Shown: piece by piece, positions 1-5,867 of the stretch | Position numbering within the stretch: the first letter of the stretch is position 1 | Layout: every line of letters starts with the position of its first letter | DNA from: an uncultured Flammeovirgaceae bacterium | GTDB lineage: Bacteria > Bacteroidota > Bacteroidia > Cytophagales > Cyclobacteriaceae | NCBI GenBank assembly: GCA_937138955.1 | Contig: CAKZPJ010000368.1 | Span: 1 to 7,770, forward strand | Length of the DNA: 7,770 nt | Reading direction: 5' to 3' | Translations under genes and position numbers: made by a program | Notes under the pieces: model-generated | Database searches by the model: none | What the model saw: only the letters and a program-made list of their open reading frames with translations | Told to the model about the DNA's origin: nothing

Positions 1-1268
1 CAATTAGTACTGGGTAAGCTTTCGGGGTTATTCCAAGCTGGTTCCGGACTACCACCACCGTTGATCCGGGCAATAGAACTGGCGCGCACAAAATCTTCGG
101 TGCCCAGCATGTTCGGTAGCGGGCGAGGCTGGCGCAATCCTACTTGGGTATTGAAATTTACTTTTATTCGTCCTTCCGACCCTCGTTTGGTTGTTACTAG
201 AATTACTCCGTGCGCAGCTCGGGCTCCGTAGATGGCCGCAGCAGAAGCATCTTTCAGTATCTCCATTGATTCCACATCGTTCGGGTTGAAGAAGTTGCCC
301 GGGTCCATGGGTACTCCGTCTACAATCCACAGCGGATCGGTATTTCCAATAGAACCCGAGCCCCGAATATTTACCCGAGCCGGCGCACCTGGATTTCCTT
401 CCGTTCGCATCACCTGCACTCCGGCTGCTCGACCCTGCAAAGCATTTTCTAATCGACGCTCGGAAAGGCGAGTAATATCCTGCGATTCTACCGAGGAAAT
501 AGCTCCGGTCAAATCCGATTTTTCTTGAGTACCGTACCCAACTACTACCACTTCGGAGAGGGCCTGAACATTCGGAACCAACGATAAATTAATCACACTT
601 TGACCACCAATTGCTGCTTCTTCTGTTACGTAACCTACTGACGAGAAAACCAATGTCTCTGCATTTTCAGGTACTGTGAGACGGTAGTTACCATCAATAT
701 CAGTCACGGTGCCGATGGTAGTAGCTTTTACAAGCACATTTACTCCAGGCAAAGGTTCATTCTCTTCATCAGTTACTTGCCCGGAAATGTCTCTCTCCAC
801 TACCACTGGAGCTCGTAGCGGAAGATTCTTCATCCGGTTTAGTGTGTTCACATGGGATGCATACAAGCTTTCCTCTTCGGTAGTAGTTGATCTTTCGTCC
901 GACGATTTTGCTTTATTAGACTCTACCGGATAGATACCGTAGATCTGTTCACTAATCTTCTCGTACTGTAAGTCCAGGGGCTGAAGTATTGATGTTAGTG
1001 CTTCATCTAGCGTTTTCGCTTTCTGAGGGGTGCCCAAAGGTGCCCGCTTTCCTTCAACCAACTGGCTAGCGTAGTTGAACCGTATGTCGTGTTTGGTTTC
1101 CAACTGATCCAGCACGAACTTGAGACTGCCGATTTCCTGTTTTGCCACTTCCGAAGCTAAGGAAAACGGGGTAGATAATGCTACTGTTTGGGCGAACGCT
1201 GAACTGCTGATCAGCATTGCCAACAGCAACATTCCGCCACGGGTAAAATGGGGTAGAATGCTACTCAT
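1..1268 (-). CDS. SusC/RagA-family TonB-dependent outer membrane receptor with N-terminal STN domain, C-terminus cut off by the window edge
   Basis: This is the N-terminal 422 codons of an outer membrane transporter. SusC proteins usually run to about 1000-1150 residues, so over half is missing. The ATG at 1268 gives a clear signal peptide: R10, a hydrophobic stretch at 13-25, and likely cleavage after AFA at 24-26. Residues 44-115 resemble an STN signalling domain. Residues 160-232 form a carboxypeptidase-regulatory-like beta domain (ISGQVTDEENEPLPGVNV, then GTVTDIDGNYRL). The TonB-box region follows at 238-246 (SEVVVVGYG). The plug carries LQGRAAGVQV at 277-286, NIRG at 300-303, PLWIVDGVP at 312-320 and the family signature EILKDASAAAIYGARA at 336-351. 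SusC partners a SusD lipoprotein to import glycans or peptides in a TonB-dependent way. The STN domain and the fecR gene 44 bases upstream suggest regulated, signal-transducing uptake. The substrate cannot be deduced from this part. Confidence 0.95.
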   Translation of the reverse strand, partial: MSSILPHFTRGGMLLLAMLISSSAFAQTVALSTPFSLASEVAKQEIGSLKFVLDQLETKHDIRFNYASQLVEGKRAPLGTPQKAKTLDEALTSILQPLDLQYEKISEQIYGIYPVESNKAKSSDERSTTTEEESLYASHVNTLNRMKNLPLRAPVVVERDISGQVTDEENEPLPGVNVLVKATTIGTVTDIDGNYRLTVPENAETLVFSSVGYVTEEAAIGGQSVINLSLVPNVQALSEVVVVGYGTQEKSDLTGAISSVESQDITRLSERRLENALQGRAAGVQVMRTEGNPGAPARVNIRGSGSIGNTDPLWIVDGVPMDPGNFFNPNDVESMEILKDASAAAIYGARAAHGVILVTTKRGSEGRIKVNFNTQVGLRQPRPLPNMLGTEDFVRASSIARINGGGSPEPAWNNPESLPSTN

Positions 1269-1312
1269 AATTATAGGGGTTTATTTGATAGGTAATTGAT
1301 TGCATATAATTT

Positions 1313-2284
1313 TTAGGGGGTTGGTCTGATTAAATATTTACCGTCTATCTCTTCTATTTTTAAGGCAAACGATTTTTCTAGTGTCGTAAATAATACTGAT
1401 ATATCGTCAGCGGGGGTAGACCCCGTAAACGTTAGCTCGCTTACAGTAGGATTAGCAAATTGTAATTGGATACCGTAATTATCAGCTAGTACCTGCTGGA
1501 TCTCTCGTAGCGATTGGTCATCGAAGTACAATTCGTTCTCTTTCCAGGAAGATACGTGGGTTTCTTCCCCTATTTTTTCTACCGAAAATGAGTGTTGCTC
1601 ATCTACCCGTACTGACTCGCCAGGTTCCATAGCAATCAATTCATTATCACTCTGAGGATTTTTCAAACGAACTTTTCCTTCATCTAATACTACTTGAGTA
1701 ATGCCCCGACGATCCTTTACATTAAAAGCTGTGCCCAGCACTTCAATATCTACCTGCGCTGTGTGCACCACCATCTTTACTGGCTGATTAGATGTAGCCT
1801 GACGACGAGTAACTTCAAAGTAAGCTTCGCCACTCAGCCATACCTCACGGGTGGCGTTTTCGGCCAAATCATCGGAATACGTAATTTTAGAATTAGCGTT
1901 AAGATAGACTACTGAGCTATCGGGTAGTATTATCGTTTTTACCTCGCTGTATTGAGTCTCATGCGTTTGGGCTTGAGGCAAAAGATAGTACCAAACGGCT
2001 ACTGCTATTAGCACTCCGGTTAGAGAGGCAGCGATTTGCCAATTTTTTATTGAGAAGAAACGCTGTTTTGAATCCGCTTTATTAGCTACTATAGATTGAT
2101 ACATTCGGTTTGAAGTAACCAAACCTGGATTAGACACACCTGAAAGGTCAGTCCACAGAGCGTGGAGCACTTCATCATACTCTTTAGCTTCGCTTTGAAG
2201 CAAATAGCGATAAAGCTGCTGCTTTTCTTCTGGGGAGCAGTATCCGTTTAAGTACTTTTGTAGTAATTGCTTAGCGTGATTCAT
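1313..2284 (-). CDS. FecR-family anti-sigma factor with C-terminal DUF4974-like domain
   Basis: Inner-membrane anti-sigma regulator of 323 residues. The N-terminal cytoplasmic part (1-80) contains LLQKYLNGYCSPEEK, which is typical of the sigma-binding region. One membrane segment spans roughly 82-102 (WQIAASLTGVLIAVAVWYYL). The periplasmic FecR domain spans about 115-208, with TIILPDSSVVYLNANS at 117-132, LSGEAYFEV at 150-158 and VLGTAFNV at 182-189. The C-terminal domain (about 250-321) matches the DUF4974 pattern. By family knowledge it receives a signal from the STN domain of an outer membrane receptor and controls the partner ECF sigma factor; both partners are encoded next to it. I chose the ATG at 2284. 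An in-frame GTG at 2311 would add nine residues, but MNHAKQLLQKYL is the usual family beginning. Neither start has a Shine-Dalgarno sequence. The gene ends 44 bases before the SusC-like gene with no terminator between, so co-transcription is likely. Confidence 0.95.
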   Translation of the reverse strand: MNHAKQLLQKYLNGYCSPEEKQQLYRYLLQSEAKEYDEVLHALWTDLSGVSNPGLVTSNRMYQSIVANKADSKQRFFSIKNWQIAASLTGVLIAVAVWYYLLPQAQTHETQYSEVKTIILPDSSVVYLNANSKITYSDDLAENATREVWLSGEAYFEVTRRQATSNQPVKMVVHTAQVDIEVLGTAFNVKDRRGITQVVLDEGKVRLKNPQSDNELIAMEPGESVRVDEQHSFSVEKIGEETHVSSWKENELYFDDQSLREIQQVLADNYGIQLQFANPTVSELTFTGSTPADDISVLFTTLEKSFALKIEEIDGKYLIRPTP

Positions 2285-2375
2285 CCAGATTTTTTTCCGA
2301 ACAACATACACACTAAATACAGTTGAAAAAAGAGCGAGGATTACTCTAGTAAAAAAGAACCTTTTATTTACATTC

Positions 2376-2413
2376 TATGCAATAAATTATAGCATATATA
2401 GCACTAGACACAA
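2376..2413 (-). promoter_or_regulatory. Possible promoter with overlapping inverted repeat in front of the fecR-like gene
   Basis: On the minus strand TTGTGT (2413-2408) and TATAAT (2391-2386) are separated by 16 bases, which resembles a classical -35/-10 pair pointing at the fecR-like gene. The -10-like box sits between the arms of an inverted repeat, TATGC (2376-2380) and GCATA (2392-2396), with an 11-base spacer. The Bacteroidota primary sigma factor usually prefers a TAnnTTTG-type -7 element, which is not evident here, and the segment is AT-rich. This is a weak, composition-prone call. Confidence 0.3.
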
Positions 2414-2437
2414 ATAATAGCGATGTATTTTGCGAAT

Positions 2438-3019
2438 TTAGAAAAACGATAACAGTAGAATAATACTGGCGGAGCGATAGTTTAATAGAAAACCTTTAAC
2501 TGTTTTAGTAGCTTTAGTTAACTGCGATTTTACAGTAGACACAGATAGGCCGAGCATAGTGGCAATCTCAACCGGTAGATATCCTTCTTCAAAGTGCATT
2601 TTATAAATAATCTGACGCTTCTCTGGAAGTGAATTAATAAGTTCATCGGTAAGCTTTTGGCATTCAGCTAGCGATAGATCATCTTCAGTAACGGTGGAGC
2701 TATTGTCTATCCACAGGTTGCTCAATTGTATTTGTTGAGCCTGATTTGCTTTTTGCTTTAAATGATTGAATGCACAATTGCGGGTAACAGTGTATAAATA
2801 GTGTTCTAAAGAACGGCTAGCGTCTACCAAATGCCTTTTTTCCCAGAGACGAATAAAAACCTGCTGCGTAACTTCTTCCGCTTCACTAGTTGACTTAGTG
2901 ATTTTTAAGCTGAAACCATACACCTGCCCATGAAGTGCATCGAAGATTCGGCGAAATGCTTTAGGATTGCCCTGAACAAATCGCTCTACTAACGACTCAG
3001 ATATAGTAACGTTCGGCAT
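2438..3019 (-). CDS. ECF RNA polymerase sigma-70 factor (Bacteroides expansion type)
   Basis: Complete 193-residue ECF sigma factor that directs RNA polymerase to its target promoters. Region 2 lies at about 20-90, with AFRRIFDALHGQVYGFSLKI at 21-40 followed by EAEEVTQQVFIRLWEKR at 46-62, the core-binding and -10 recognition segment. Region 4 lies at about 127-180, with LPEKRQIIYKMHFEEGY and the helix-turn-helix EIATMLGLSVSTVKSQL at 151-167, which reads the -35 element. A hydrophobic tail (183-193, SASIILLLSFF) ends the protein, a feature I recall from many Bacteroidota FecI-like sigma factors. The ATG at 3019 is the natural start. The gene is upstream of the FecR gene in the same direction with a 153-base gap, so it is very probably the target of that anti-sigma factor. 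Its regulon likely includes the SusC-like gene downstream, though this is inferred from synteny. Confidence 0.95.
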   Translation of the reverse strand: MPNVTISESLVERFVQGNPKAFRRIFDALHGQVYGFSLKITKSTSEAEEVTQQVFIRLWEKRHLVDASRSLEHYLYTVTRNCAFNHLKQKANQAQQIQLSNLWIDNSSTVTEDDLSLAECQKLTDELINSLPEKRQIIYKMHFEEGYLPVEIATMLGLSVSTVKSQLTKATKTVKGFLLNYRSASIILLLSFF

Positions 3020-3229
3020 ATTTGTTAGAGAACTTATAACTGATGTATTACATATACATTTAATTTTACAAAATTGTTACTACAATCCAAAATAGCCGAC
3101 CAATAGCGCGCTGATATATTGCTATTAGTTAGCTAACTGAGTAACACAGTAGAAACATAACCGTACAAGTAACACGGTTCAGATACAGTATTGCATCTTA
3201 CCAAAAATTCGTTTAACACAAAGCATATT
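3020..3229. promoter_or_regulatory. Divergent intergenic region between the sigma factor gene and the Smr-domain gene
   Basis: This 210-base spacer must hold the promoters of both outward-facing genes, but I see no convincing TAnnTTTG element on either strand. It is rich in small symmetric sequences. ATGTATTACAT (3043-3053) is a perfect odd palindrome inside a wider ATGTAT-N5-ATACAT repeat (3043-3059), 24-40 bases before the sigma start. AGCGCGCT lies at 3105-3112 and AGTTAGCTAACT at 3127-3138. A six-base-arm hairpin AACCGT-N9-ACGGTT lies at 3159-3179. The segment AGTAACACxGT occurs twice, at 3140-3150 and 3168-3178. Any of these could bind a regulator; none is a motif I recognise. Confidence 0.45.
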
Positions 3230-4198
3230 ATGAAAATTGGAGATAAAGTTCGCATGTTGCGGGGCAGTGAAGAGGGAGTGATTACCCGCTTTTTAGAAAA
3301 AAATCTTATCGAGATTGAAATTGAGGATGGCTTTGGTATTCCGGTACTTCGTGGCGATGTGGTAGTAGTTGCCCAAGAAGAGGAGAATTACTTTGAGAAA
3401 CCGGAACGCGTTACTGCCCGCCCTTCTATGGCTGATGAAAGCTCCGTTAAACCTCAGCAGCAAGGCATCTACCTCACCCACGTAGCTATTAATGATAAGC
3501 AGCTTTCGCTACACTTAGTGAATGCCACCGATTTTGAACTACCCTTCTCAGTGGGAGAGGATGCAGAGGGTAATTACCGGGGAATTAATGCCGGAATACT
3601 TTCACCTCAAAGTACAGTTAAGCTGAAGAATGTACAGATAGCCGACTTTGATCAGTGGCCTGTCCTAATTGTGCAACTGATCTTTCATCGAACTGGCTAC
3701 TTTACCCTGCGCGAACCCCTGCAACGGCGAATTCAATTCAAAGCCAATACCTTCTTTAAGAGTAAAACCACGGCTCCAGTATTGAACAAACCAGCCTTTG
3801 TTTTTCGGGTAGATGAGCAGATGGGCAAACCCCTCAATCCAGAAAAGCTTAAGGAAAGTATGTTTAAGCGACAAGATGAGCACAATGCTGAGTTTCCGAT
3901 GGCACAGTTGGAGCGACCGCCGCGTGAGGTAGATTTGCACATTGAGAAGCTCACTCCAGAATATGATACCATGAGCAATCCCGAAATGCTAGAGCTGCAA
4001 TTGAGCACTTTTGAAGAGAAGCTGGATCAGGCCATTGGCACTGGAATGGATGAGATCACCTTTATCCACGGAGTAGGCAGTGGTGTATTGCGCGATGCTA
4101 TTCATAAACGCTTGTCGAAGATCAAGAACATCAACTACTTTCAGGATAGTATGCGTGACAAATTTGGCTACGGAGCCACTCGGGTTCGAATAAAATAG
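3230..4198 (+). CDS. DUF2027 and Smr domain-containing protein
   Basis: 322-residue cytoplasmic protein without a signal peptide or membrane segment. The start is the ATG at 3230, giving MKIGDKVRML, the usual beginning of this family; an in-frame TTG at 3191 would add 13 unlikely residues. Residues 1-48 look like a small beta-barrel (GDKVRMLRGSEEGVITRF, then GIPVLRGDVVVV). An acidic linker follows, then a beta-rich middle domain at about 79-200. The C-terminal Smr domain spans about 232-322, with EVDLHIEKL at 233-241 (the DLH motif), IHGVGSGVLR at 279-288 and FGYGATRVRIK at the end. Smr domains are related to the MutS2 C-terminus and are known as nucleic-acid binding, often nicking, modules. 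The exact job of the stand-alone DUF2027-Smr proteins of Bacteroidota is not known to me. It is divergent from the sigma gene and looks like a single-gene housekeeping unit. Confidence 0.92.
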   Translation: MKIGDKVRMLRGSEEGVITRFLEKNLIEIEIEDGFGIPVLRGDVVVVAQEEENYFEKPERVTARPSMADESSVKPQQQGIYLTHVAINDKQLSLHLVNATDFELPFSVGEDAEGNYRGINAGILSPQSTVKLKNVQIADFDQWPVLIVQLIFHRTGYFTLREPLQRRIQFKANTFFKSKTTAPVLNKPAFVFRVDEQMGKPLNPEKLKESMFKRQDEHNAEFPMAQLERPPREVDLHIEKLTPEYDTMSNPEMLELQLSTFEEKLDQAIGTGMDEITFIHGVGSGVLRDAIHKRLSKIKNINYFQDSMRDKFGYGATRVRIK

Positions 4199-4288
4199 CG
4201 TTTCTCTTCGTTAGGACTTAGAAGCTAAGTAAACTAGTTTCTTCAAGCTGCAAACCTACCATTTGAGCCACCAATGTGTTACTCATGA

Positions 4289-4326
4289 GATGCATTCACT
4301 ACTGTGCATCCTAAAATGCTTTTTTT
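4289..4326 (+). terminator. Weak candidate terminator between the Smr gene and the repeat-protein gene
   Basis: GATGCA (4289-4294) and TGCATC (4305-4310) form a perfect six-base stem with a ten-base loop. A seven-T run lies at 4320-4326, nine bases past the stem. An alternative short hairpin, GCAT (4306-4309) with ATGC (4316-4319), directly abuts the T run and would compete with the first. It lies 91 bases after the Smr stop codon and 57 bases before the next start. The stem is short and the T run is offset, so termination efficiency is doubtful. Confidence 0.3.
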
Positions 4327-4382
4327 GTTACAAAGCTCTATGTTTTCATTGCTGAATAAACAACTCTAACTGCTTCTTAGAA

Positions 4383-5690
4383 ATGAATGGTTGTGTTATG
4401 CGAAGTATTACGTTTGCTCTTATGATGATAAGCTGGAATTTAGCGGCTCAAACCCCACTAGATACCACTCGGGTGATTACCTATTACGATTCGGCTCAAA
4501 CCATACCCAAAGCAAAATACTTTATTCTGGACGATGATAGCACCCGAGCCCACGGTGATTATGTGCGCTACTTCCCGGACGGTAGCATATCCGCTCGAGG
4601 AGTATTTGATGACGGAAAAATGATTGGCACGTTCCGGGAATTCTACCCGAATGGAGCTGTACAACGAGTAATTCCTTACCAAGCCGGTAAAAAAGAAGGA
4701 GCAGTAGTGGTGCTTACCCCCACTGGAGATACGCTACAAACGGTTCATTTTCAAGACGATAAGATGGAGGGTGAATTGCGAGCCTACCATGAAGACGGTT
4801 CGCTTAAAAACAAGACTACTTTTGTGAACGATAAGCCCGACGGACTGATCGAGTCGTATTATCCCAACGGAAACTTGCGAGAGCAACTTACTTACGAGCA
4901 AGGAAAACAACAGGGTCCCGTGCGCCAATTTTATGAAGACGGAACACTGCGCAACGAGGGCACTTACCTTAACTCCAATTTAGAAGGACTTTATACCGAA
5001 TATTACCCTAATGAGAAAATAGCTAGCCAGACTAGCTTCCGGCAGGGTCAGCGACAGGGTATTTCTCGCTCTTATACGCCTAGCGGCCAATTAGTAGTGG
5101 AGGAACCTTATGAAGATGGGTTTCTGGATGGCCCCGTCCGCTACTTTTATCCCGATGGTACTCCTAAAGCGGAGGGTACTTACCAAGCGGGCAAACCCAC
5201 TAATGAACATCGTGAGTATTTTCCGAATGGTGCTCGCCAGCAACGAACTACTTACCAGCGCGACACAACAGTAGTAGAGAAGTACTACCAAGATCAACAG
5301 TTACGAAACCGCCAGCAGCGCGTAGACGACAAACCGGCCGGTCGTTGGCAAGCGTATTATTCATCCGGGCAATTGCGAGAAAACTTATTTTACCTTGAGG
5401 GTAAACTCAGCGATACGGCTACCTATTATCACGAAAATGGTATAGTGCAGCGAATTGAGGTGTTTAAAAATGGCCGAAGAACGCAGACTACTAAAACCTA
5501 TTACCCTTCCGGTCAGCTTGAGAGTGAAACCGAATATTATGCCGGTGTGCCGCAGGGCGATTATCGCTCGTATCACGAAAATGGCCAGCTAAAAGAAGAA
5601 GGAAAATACGATGGGGGTGAACCCGCTGGTACCTGGAAGTCCTACAACGAACAAGGGGAATTACTAGAAGAAGAAAAGCAACCCCGCTAA
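4383..5690 (+). CDS. Exported MORN_2/YwqK-type repeat protein
   Basis: 435-residue protein made almost wholly of tandem repeats. After a signal peptide (hydrophobic stretch about 9-22, likely cleavage near LAA|QT at 20-24) and a lead-in that may be a degenerate repeat, sixteen units run from residue 59 to the end. Each is 24 residues long, except unit 10 (275-296, 22 residues) and the last (417-435, 19 residues). The unit pattern is Y-Y-P-N-G-x-L, about eight residues, Y-x-x-G-K-x-x-G, typical of MORN_2 repeats (COG2849, YwqK family). The signal peptide predicts a periplasmic or surface location. Databases may name such proteins YwqK family antitoxin, after a Bacillus pair; nothing here supports an antitoxin role. 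The biochemical role is unknown. The start could be the ATG at 4383 or 4398; the latter gives MRSITFALM, an equally good signal peptide. The gene appears monocistronic. Confidence 0.9.
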   Translation: MNGCVMRSITFALMMISWNLAAQTPLDTTRVITYYDSAQTIPKAKYFILDDDSTRAHGDYVRYFPDGSISARGVFDDGKMIGTFREFYPNGAVQRVIPYQAGKKEGAVVVLTPTGDTLQTVHFQDDKMEGELRAYHEDGSLKNKTTFVNDKPDGLIESYYPNGNLREQLTYEQGKQQGPVRQFYEDGTLRNEGTYLNSNLEGLYTEYYPNEKIASQTSFRQGQRQGISRSYTPSGQLVVEEPYEDGFLDGPVRYFYPDGTPKAEGTYQAGKPTNEHREYFPNGARQQRTTYQRDTTVVEKYYQDQQLRNRQQRVDDKPAGRWQAYYSSGQLRENLFYLEGKLSDTATYYHENGIVQRIEVFKNGRRTQTTKTYYPSGQLESETEYYAGVPQGDYRSYHENGQLKEEGKYDGGEPAGTWKSYNEQGELLEEEKQPR

Positions 5691-5728
5691 TTTTTCAAAA
5701 AGCGTTTTTGTTTCTCTGGAATTTGCTG

Positions 5729-5757
5729 AACAGGCATCACACCCCTTCCTGTTTTTT
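5729..5757 (+). terminator. Rho-independent terminator after the repeat-protein gene
   Basis: AACAGG (5729-5734) pairs perfectly with CCTGTT (5748-5753) around a 13-base loop. The last two stem bases lead into a run of six T (5752-5757). The structure lies 38 bases after the stop codon of the repeat protein and is correctly oriented for it. Nearer the stop, CAAAAAGCGTTTTTG (5696-5710) is a symmetric but AT-only hairpin that could assist. CTGAA (5726-5730) can also pair with TTCAG (5761-5765), giving a longer but interrupted stem. Confidence 0.6.
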
Positions 5758-5802
5758 GTATTCAGAAATGCACTAAAAACAATATCGATGTCAACCACCA
5801 GA

Positions 5803-5861
5803 TTCATTTATCAATGAACTTATCATGATTTTTCGTCCACCAAATTACTCGAGGTTTCGAG
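5803..5861 (-). terminator. Two small hairpins downstream of the FecA-type receptor gene, possible weak terminator
   Basis: CTCGA (5848-5852) and TCGAG (5857-5861) form a five-base stem with a four-base loop, starting six bases after the receptor stop codon on the minus strand. TTCATT (5803-5808) and AATGAA (5813-5818) form a six-base stem with a four-base loop further downstream. Neither is followed on the minus strand by a strong T run, so these are candidate transcript-end or stability structures, not a confident terminator. Confidence 0.3.
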
Positions 5862-5867
5862 CACTTA

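Noticed and set aside
49..330. Open frame of 93 codons on the minus strand
   Set aside because: It lies inside the SusC-like gene in another frame. The real frame reads through with clear plug motifs, and this product has no recognisable features.
232..933. Two plus-strand open frames opposite the SusC-like gene (232-528 and 709-933)
   Set aside because: They are antisense to conserved plug and carboxypeptidase-like domain coding sequence, with no promoter or family resemblance.
1694..1915. Plus-strand open frame of 73 codons inside the fecR-like gene
   Set aside because: Antisense shadow of the FecR domain, with no recognisable features.
2285..2311. GTG start at 2311 for the FecR-like protein
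   Set aside because: The extra residues are not family-like, and the ATG at 2284 matches the typical N-terminus.
3191..3229. Upstream TTG start for the Smr-domain protein
   Set aside because: It would add 13 residues before MKIGDKVRML, which is where this family normally begins; the ATG at 3230 is better.
3293..4008. Three minus-strand open frames opposite the Smr gene
   Set aside because: They overlap the well-supported Smr coding sequence, including linker and domain regions, and show no family features.
4383..5690. Toxin-antitoxin system based on the YwqK family name
   Set aside because: No toxin gene is adjacent, the protein has a signal peptide, and the repeats alone say nothing about antitoxin activity.
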